NCBI GenBank assembly: GCA_040235565.1
Contig: JBECLA010000103.1
Coordinates: 1-37,803 of the forward strand
Origin: JAHEIJ01 sp040235565
GTDB lineage: Bacteria > Pseudomonadota > Gammaproteobacteria > UBA6429 > Thiohalophilaceae
Length of the DNA: 37,803 nt
Direction: 5' to 3'
In this document: positions 34,592 to 37,803 of the stretch, one piece after another
How the letters are laid out: the number at the start of each line of letters is the position of its first letter
Position numbering within the stretch: the stretch's first letter is position 1
Notes under the pieces: generated by a model
What the model was told of the DNA's origin: nothing
The model's database searches: none
What the model saw: only the letters and a program-made list of their open reading frames with translations
Program-made: the position numbers and the translations under genes

Positions 34592-34710
34592 TCATTTCTG
34601 AATCAGTTTTTGCATTTATCATTTCGACTGCGCTCATTATTACCTGCGTATCACCCATTGTATTAATTATCTTCTGGCTTAAAGACTGGAAGGATCAAAA
34701 CTTATGGTAG
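34588..34710 (+). CDS. 40-residue membrane peptide coupled to the symporter
   Basis: ATG 34588 overlaps the symporter stop as ATGA, and the TAG at 34710 overlaps the start of the next gene (ATG 34704). The peptide has one membrane helix (AFIISTALIITCVSPIVLII, residues 9-28) and a charged, Trp-containing tail (FWLKDWKDQNLW). Overlaps at both ends argue strongly for real translation. It may be a small accessory subunit of the symporter, by analogy with small proteins paired with other SSS carriers. Confidence 0.7.
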   Translation: MIISESVFAFIISTALIITCVSPIVLIIFWLKDWKDQNLW

Positions 34711-35753
34711 ATAAAATACACCCGAAACTCGAAGAACGCGTTGAACAGGACATCTGGGCGGAAGGGATTGAGCAACCCCTTGCCTTGCTGGAAAAAATCG
34801 AGGAACAACCCGGGCTGGTGGCGGAACTGGCGGGATACTCGATCATCTCGTCGCGCCAATTTAGCCGTGAGCAAATTATCCAGCTCTGTCGTCTGGCAGC
34901 GAAATTCGAGGCACAGCAGATTTTTGGCCAGTTTCCATTGACCGGAAAAATCCTGATCAGCGCCTTTTATGAACCCAGTACCCGCACCCGTCTGTCATTT
35001 GAAAGTGTATGGCAACGTCTGGGGGGCGATATCATCTCCATTACCGATCCCTCTACCACGGGTATTGCCAAAGGTGAATCTCTCAAGGATGTGGCAGAGA
35101 TGATGAATCATTACGGTGACATGGTGGTGTTGCGTGATTCGAATGAGCAGGCGATTTATGAGATGCTGGAAGCGCTCCGCATCCCTATCATTAATGCCGG
35201 TAATGGCACCGATGAACACCCGACTCAGGCGCTCGCCGATATTTATACCATCATTAAATGGCGTCCCGAGTTGTTATTGGAAGAAATTCCAAAAGACAAA
35301 AAAGTCTCCATTGCCATTATTGGTAATCCGGGTCGCATGCGCACTGTCAGAAGCCTGTTACTTTATCTCTCAAGATTCAGCCGGGCTATTAATGAAGTAA
35401 TTATAATCTGTAATTCAAAAAACCCTTTTTCCGAGGGGCAAAGAGACGAACTCGAAAATGAGGGTCTGAAATTACAGGTCACAAATGACATGGAAGTAAC
35501 ACTTCCATATATGGATATTGTTTATATTAATGCCATCGCCTGGGTCGGTACCACTTACGAAGAACACGGCATCGAATACAAACTATCCAAAGACTCGCCA
35601 CTCAAACCAAACTCCATCATCCTTCATCCGCTTGCGCGTGGCGAGGAATTGGCGACCGATCTGGACGATACCGAACATAACTGGTATTTCGCCCAGGCAC
35701 GTGGCGCCGTTTTCATGCGGATGGCATTGATGTCAAGCATCATGCGTTTCTAG
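34704..35753 (+). CDS. Aspartate/ornithine carbamoyltransferase-like protein, substrate unclear
   Basis: A 349-residue carbamoyltransferase. Carbamoyl-phosphate site STRTRLSFE, loop TTGIAKGESLKD with the ATCase-type Lys, HPTQALADIYT, AIIGNPGRMRTVRSLL and HPLARGEELATDLDD. The last departs from the usual HPLPR. The substrate-selecting loop reads VYINAIAWVGTTYEEHG where ATCase has a TRxQxERF-type sequence, so the acceptor is probably not aspartate. An N-terminal extension of about 40 residues precedes the fold. The start overlaps the stop of the 40-residue gene. It may run in reverse, splitting a carbamoyl compound with phosphate, or in synthesis. Confidence 0.85.
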   Translation: MVDKIHPKLEERVEQDIWAEGIEQPLALLEKIEEQPGLVAELAGYSIISSRQFSREQIIQLCRLAAKFEAQQIFGQFPLTGKILISAFYEPSTRTRLSFESVWQRLGGDIISITDPSTTGIAKGESLKDVAEMMNHYGDMVVLRDSNEQAIYEMLEALRIPIINAGNGTDEHPTQALADIYTIIKWRPELLLEEIPKDKKVSIAIIGNPGRMRTVRSLLLYLSRFSRAINEVIIICNSKNPFSEGQRDELENEGLKLQVTNDMEVTLPYMDIVYINAIAWVGTTYEEHGIEYKLSKDSPLKPNSIILHPLARGEELATDLDDTEHNWYFAQARGAVFMRMALMSSIMRF

Positions 35754-35785
35754 TAACTTTCCATATTATTTACAGGTTCTAAGCT

Positions 35786-37803
35786 ATGTGTGGCATTGCA
35801 GGAATATTCAACCGGAAACCCGATCAAACCATTGATCCGCAAACACTGGTCAATATGGCCGCAATTCAGTATCACCGGGGTCCTGACGGTTTCGGCTACA
35901 AAGTCATCAATGATCGTGGTATCGGATTCAGTCATGCGCGTTTGTCAATTATCGATCTTGATGAAAACCGCGCGCGCCAACCATTCATGTCCAGAGATGA
36001 CAATTTGTTACTCGCGCATAACGGCGAATTCTACGATTACAAACGCCTGCGGGCTGAATTGACTCTGGATGGGGCTCGCTTTAAAACCAAAAGTGATTCA
36101 GAGCTGATCCTGCATTTGTATCCCCGCTTTGGTCTGGAAGATATGCTTCCCCATCTTCGTGGCGAGTTCGCATTCGCCTTGTATGACAGACAGCATGACC
36201 GCTTAATGCTGGTCAGGGACCGGTTTGGCATTAAACCCCTGTACTGGACAGAAACGGATAACGGCATCGTTTTTGGTTCTGAACTGAAGGTCTTGTTTGC
36301 TCACCCGGATGTGCCACGCGCCTTTGACCCTCAGGGCGTTTATCATCAACTCATGCAAACCATAGTTCCTGGCACGACAGCATTCAAAGGCATTCATCAG
36401 ATCAAACCCGGGCATGCACTAACCATCGATCGTAAACATGGCCGATTCTATATAAAAGACGACAAATACTGGGACATGGATTTTCCCTTGATGTCAGAGC
36501 GTGAAGTTCAGAACGATGAAAATGAACAGTATTACATTGAGGGGGTAAAAAACAAACTCCTCGAGGCCCTGCAATTACGCCTGGAAGCGGACGTGCCGGT
36601 GGCCTGCTACTTATCAGGTGGCATTGATTCCTGTTCTACCCTGGGAATGGCGGCCGCCAGCCAGCAATCCCCTGTCAAGGCGTTTACGATCGGTTTTGAT
36701 GACAAGGATTATGATGAAACCCCCATTGCCACGGAAATGGCGGAATCGGTGGGTGCGGATCAGGATGTTTTGCATTTAAGGGCTGACCATCTCTACGACA
36801 ATTTTGTCGAAACCATCTGGCATACGGAACGCACGATATATAACACCCTGGGCGTTGCCAAACTGCTGATGAGCCGGCATGTAAACGAGGCCGGGTATAA
36901 AGTGGTTGTGACCGGTGAAGGTTCCGATGAATTATTCGGCGGCTATCCGGCTTTCCGGCGAGATATGTTCCTGCACGGCATGGACACCCTGTCGGCTGCA
37001 GAACGCGCTGAATGGGAGAGCCTGTTGGCTGAAGGCAACAAGATTTTCAAAGGCGCCATGCTGGCAGAAGACGAGATCACTGACCCTGCACTGGACAAGC
37101 TTGTTGGTTTTACGCCTTCCTGTTTGCAGCCCTGGTTGTCAGCATCACAACATGTGAATGGCCTCCTGAGCCAGAAGTTACGTGACAAGACGAAAGGCTA
37201 CAAACCCGGTAAGGCGATTGCCGATGCTCTTGATGCCGACATGCTCGATGGACGTCACCCACTGGATAAAGCCCAGTATGTCTGGATTAAAACCATGCTC
37301 GAAGGACAAATCCTGACCTGGGGTGGTGATCGCGTTGATATGGCAAATTCGATGGAAGCGCGCCCACCCTTCCTGGATCATCATCTGGCTGAATTTGCCA
37401 CCCAATTACCCCCCACCATGCGGATCAAGGGGCGTACAGAAAAGTATGTCTTGCGTGAAGCAATGAAAGGGGTATTGCCGAAGGTCCTGTATGAGCGTGA
37501 AAAATTCGCCTTTATGGCCCCCCCGGCCCATACCGATGAAAAGAAATGGCAAGCCATGAAAGCCCTGGCAAATGAATTTTTATCCGAGCAGGCGATTGAG
37601 GAAGCCGGCCTGCTGGACCCTGACGGGGTCAAGGCGCTGTTTGAATTGCACGAAGATGAAAACACCCCGACCTCCACCCAGGTTCAACTGGATGCGGTGA
37701 TCAATCACATGATTGGGATTCAGGTACTGCATCAGCATTTCGTCAAGACGGATGTGCCCCGGCAGGCACAAAAACGCGCCGACGAATTGGGCTGGCAACC
37801 ATG
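35786..37803 (+). CDS. asnB: Asparagine synthase (glutamine-hydrolysing) family protein, partial
   Basis: The frame runs from ATG 35786 to the right edge (672 complete codons) without a stop. Cys2 after the initiator (MCGIAGIF) is the Ntn glutaminase nucleophile. YHRGPDGFG, LAHNGEFYDY and GEFAFALYDR follow. The synthetase domain begins near residue 250, with the PP-loop LSGGIDSCSTLG and VVTGEGSDELFGGYPAFRR, and MEARPPFLDH near residue 525. AsnB-family proteins use glutamine and ATP to amidate a carboxylate; members inside specialised operons often act on something other than aspartate. It lies 32 bases after the carbamoyltransferase, with ACAGG before the ATG. Confidence 0.9.
   Translation, partial: MCGIAGIFNRKPDQTIDPQTLVNMAAIQYHRGPDGFGYKVINDRGIGFSHARLSIIDLDENRARQPFMSRDDNLLLAHNGEFYDYKRLRAELTLDGARFKTKSDSELILHLYPRFGLEDMLPHLRGEFAFALYDRQHDRLMLVRDRFGIKPLYWTETDNGIVFGSELKVLFAHPDVPRAFDPQGVYHQLMQTIVPGTTAFKGIHQIKPGHALTIDRKHGRFYIKDDKYWDMDFPLMSEREVQNDENEQYYIEGVKNKLLEALQLRLEADVPVACYLSGGIDSCSTLGMAAASQQSPVKAFTIGFDDKDYDETPIATEMAESVGADQDVLHLRADHLYDNFVETIWHTERTIYNTLGVAKLLMSRHVNEAGYKVVVTGEGSDELFGGYPAFRRDMFLHGMDTLSAAERAEWESLLAEGNKIFKGAMLAEDEITDPALDKLVGFTPSCLQPWLSASQHVNGLLSQKLRDKTKGYKPGKAIADALDADMLDGRHPLDKAQYVWIKTMLEGQILTWGGDRVDMANSMEARPPFLDHHLAEFATQLPPTMRIKGRTEKYVLREAMKGVLPKVLYEREKFAFMAPPAHTDEKKWQAMKALANEFLSEQAIEEAGLLDPDGVKALFELHEDENTPTSTQVQLDAVINHMIGIQVLHQHFVKTDVPRQAQKRADELGWQP

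Overview
The window looks like a chromosomal segment from a Gammaproteobacterium, most likely a sulfur-oxidising one (Chromatiales-like). The grounds are the ybbP-ybbA / tesA arrangement, a gspC-to-gspN type II secretion operon, bamD, and a sulfide:quinone oxidoreductase (SQR) beside a FisR-type sigma-54 activator. Most genes are moderately GC-rich. AT-rich pockets lie near 7440-7620, 24600-24800 and 30121-30640. No tRNA, rRNA, CRISPR array, insertion sequence or integrase was seen.

Region by region. 1-5081 holds the N-terminal end of a transglutaminase-like protein, the ABC permease/ATPase pair ybbP-ybbA, the divergent esterase gene tesA and a DUF6279 lipoprotein. 5158-7355 is a minus-strand operon of two multicopper-oxidase halves that share one reading frame, separated by a single TAA, and it ends in a clear terminator. 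7356-8118 is non-coding. 8119-19287 is the T2SS operon gspCDEFGHIJKLMN, tightly packed with ATGA overlaps. 19297-21629 (minus) carries bamD, an outer-membrane barrel protein and a DUF1178 protein. 21770-24499 (minus) carries fisR and sqr, with a strong sigma-54 promoter in front of sqr. 24905-28231 (plus) pairs an orphan GspG-like pseudopilin with a four-module GGDEF/EAL protein. 28251-30120 (minus) has a DUF2897-like micro-ORF, a C_GCAxxG_C_C redox protein and a RibD-C reductase.

From 30591 to the right edge runs a co-directional operon: a membrane-anchored fibronectin-III-like protein, an M20 carbamoyl-amino-acid/ureide amidohydrolase, an isochorismatase-fold cysteine hydrolase, a sodium:solute symporter, a 40-residue membrane peptide, an aspartate-carbamoyltransferase-like enzyme with a divergent substrate loop, and an AsnB-type amidotransferase cut by the window edge. 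Start/stop overlaps at three consecutive junctions suggest one coordinated pathway of carbamoyl or amide chemistry plus uptake. I cannot name its substrate, and it is the best candidate here for an undescribed system.

Other points of interest are the split copper oxidase, the FisR/SQR circuit with its inverted repeats, and the divergent tesA/ybbA start codons that overlap on a single CATG.
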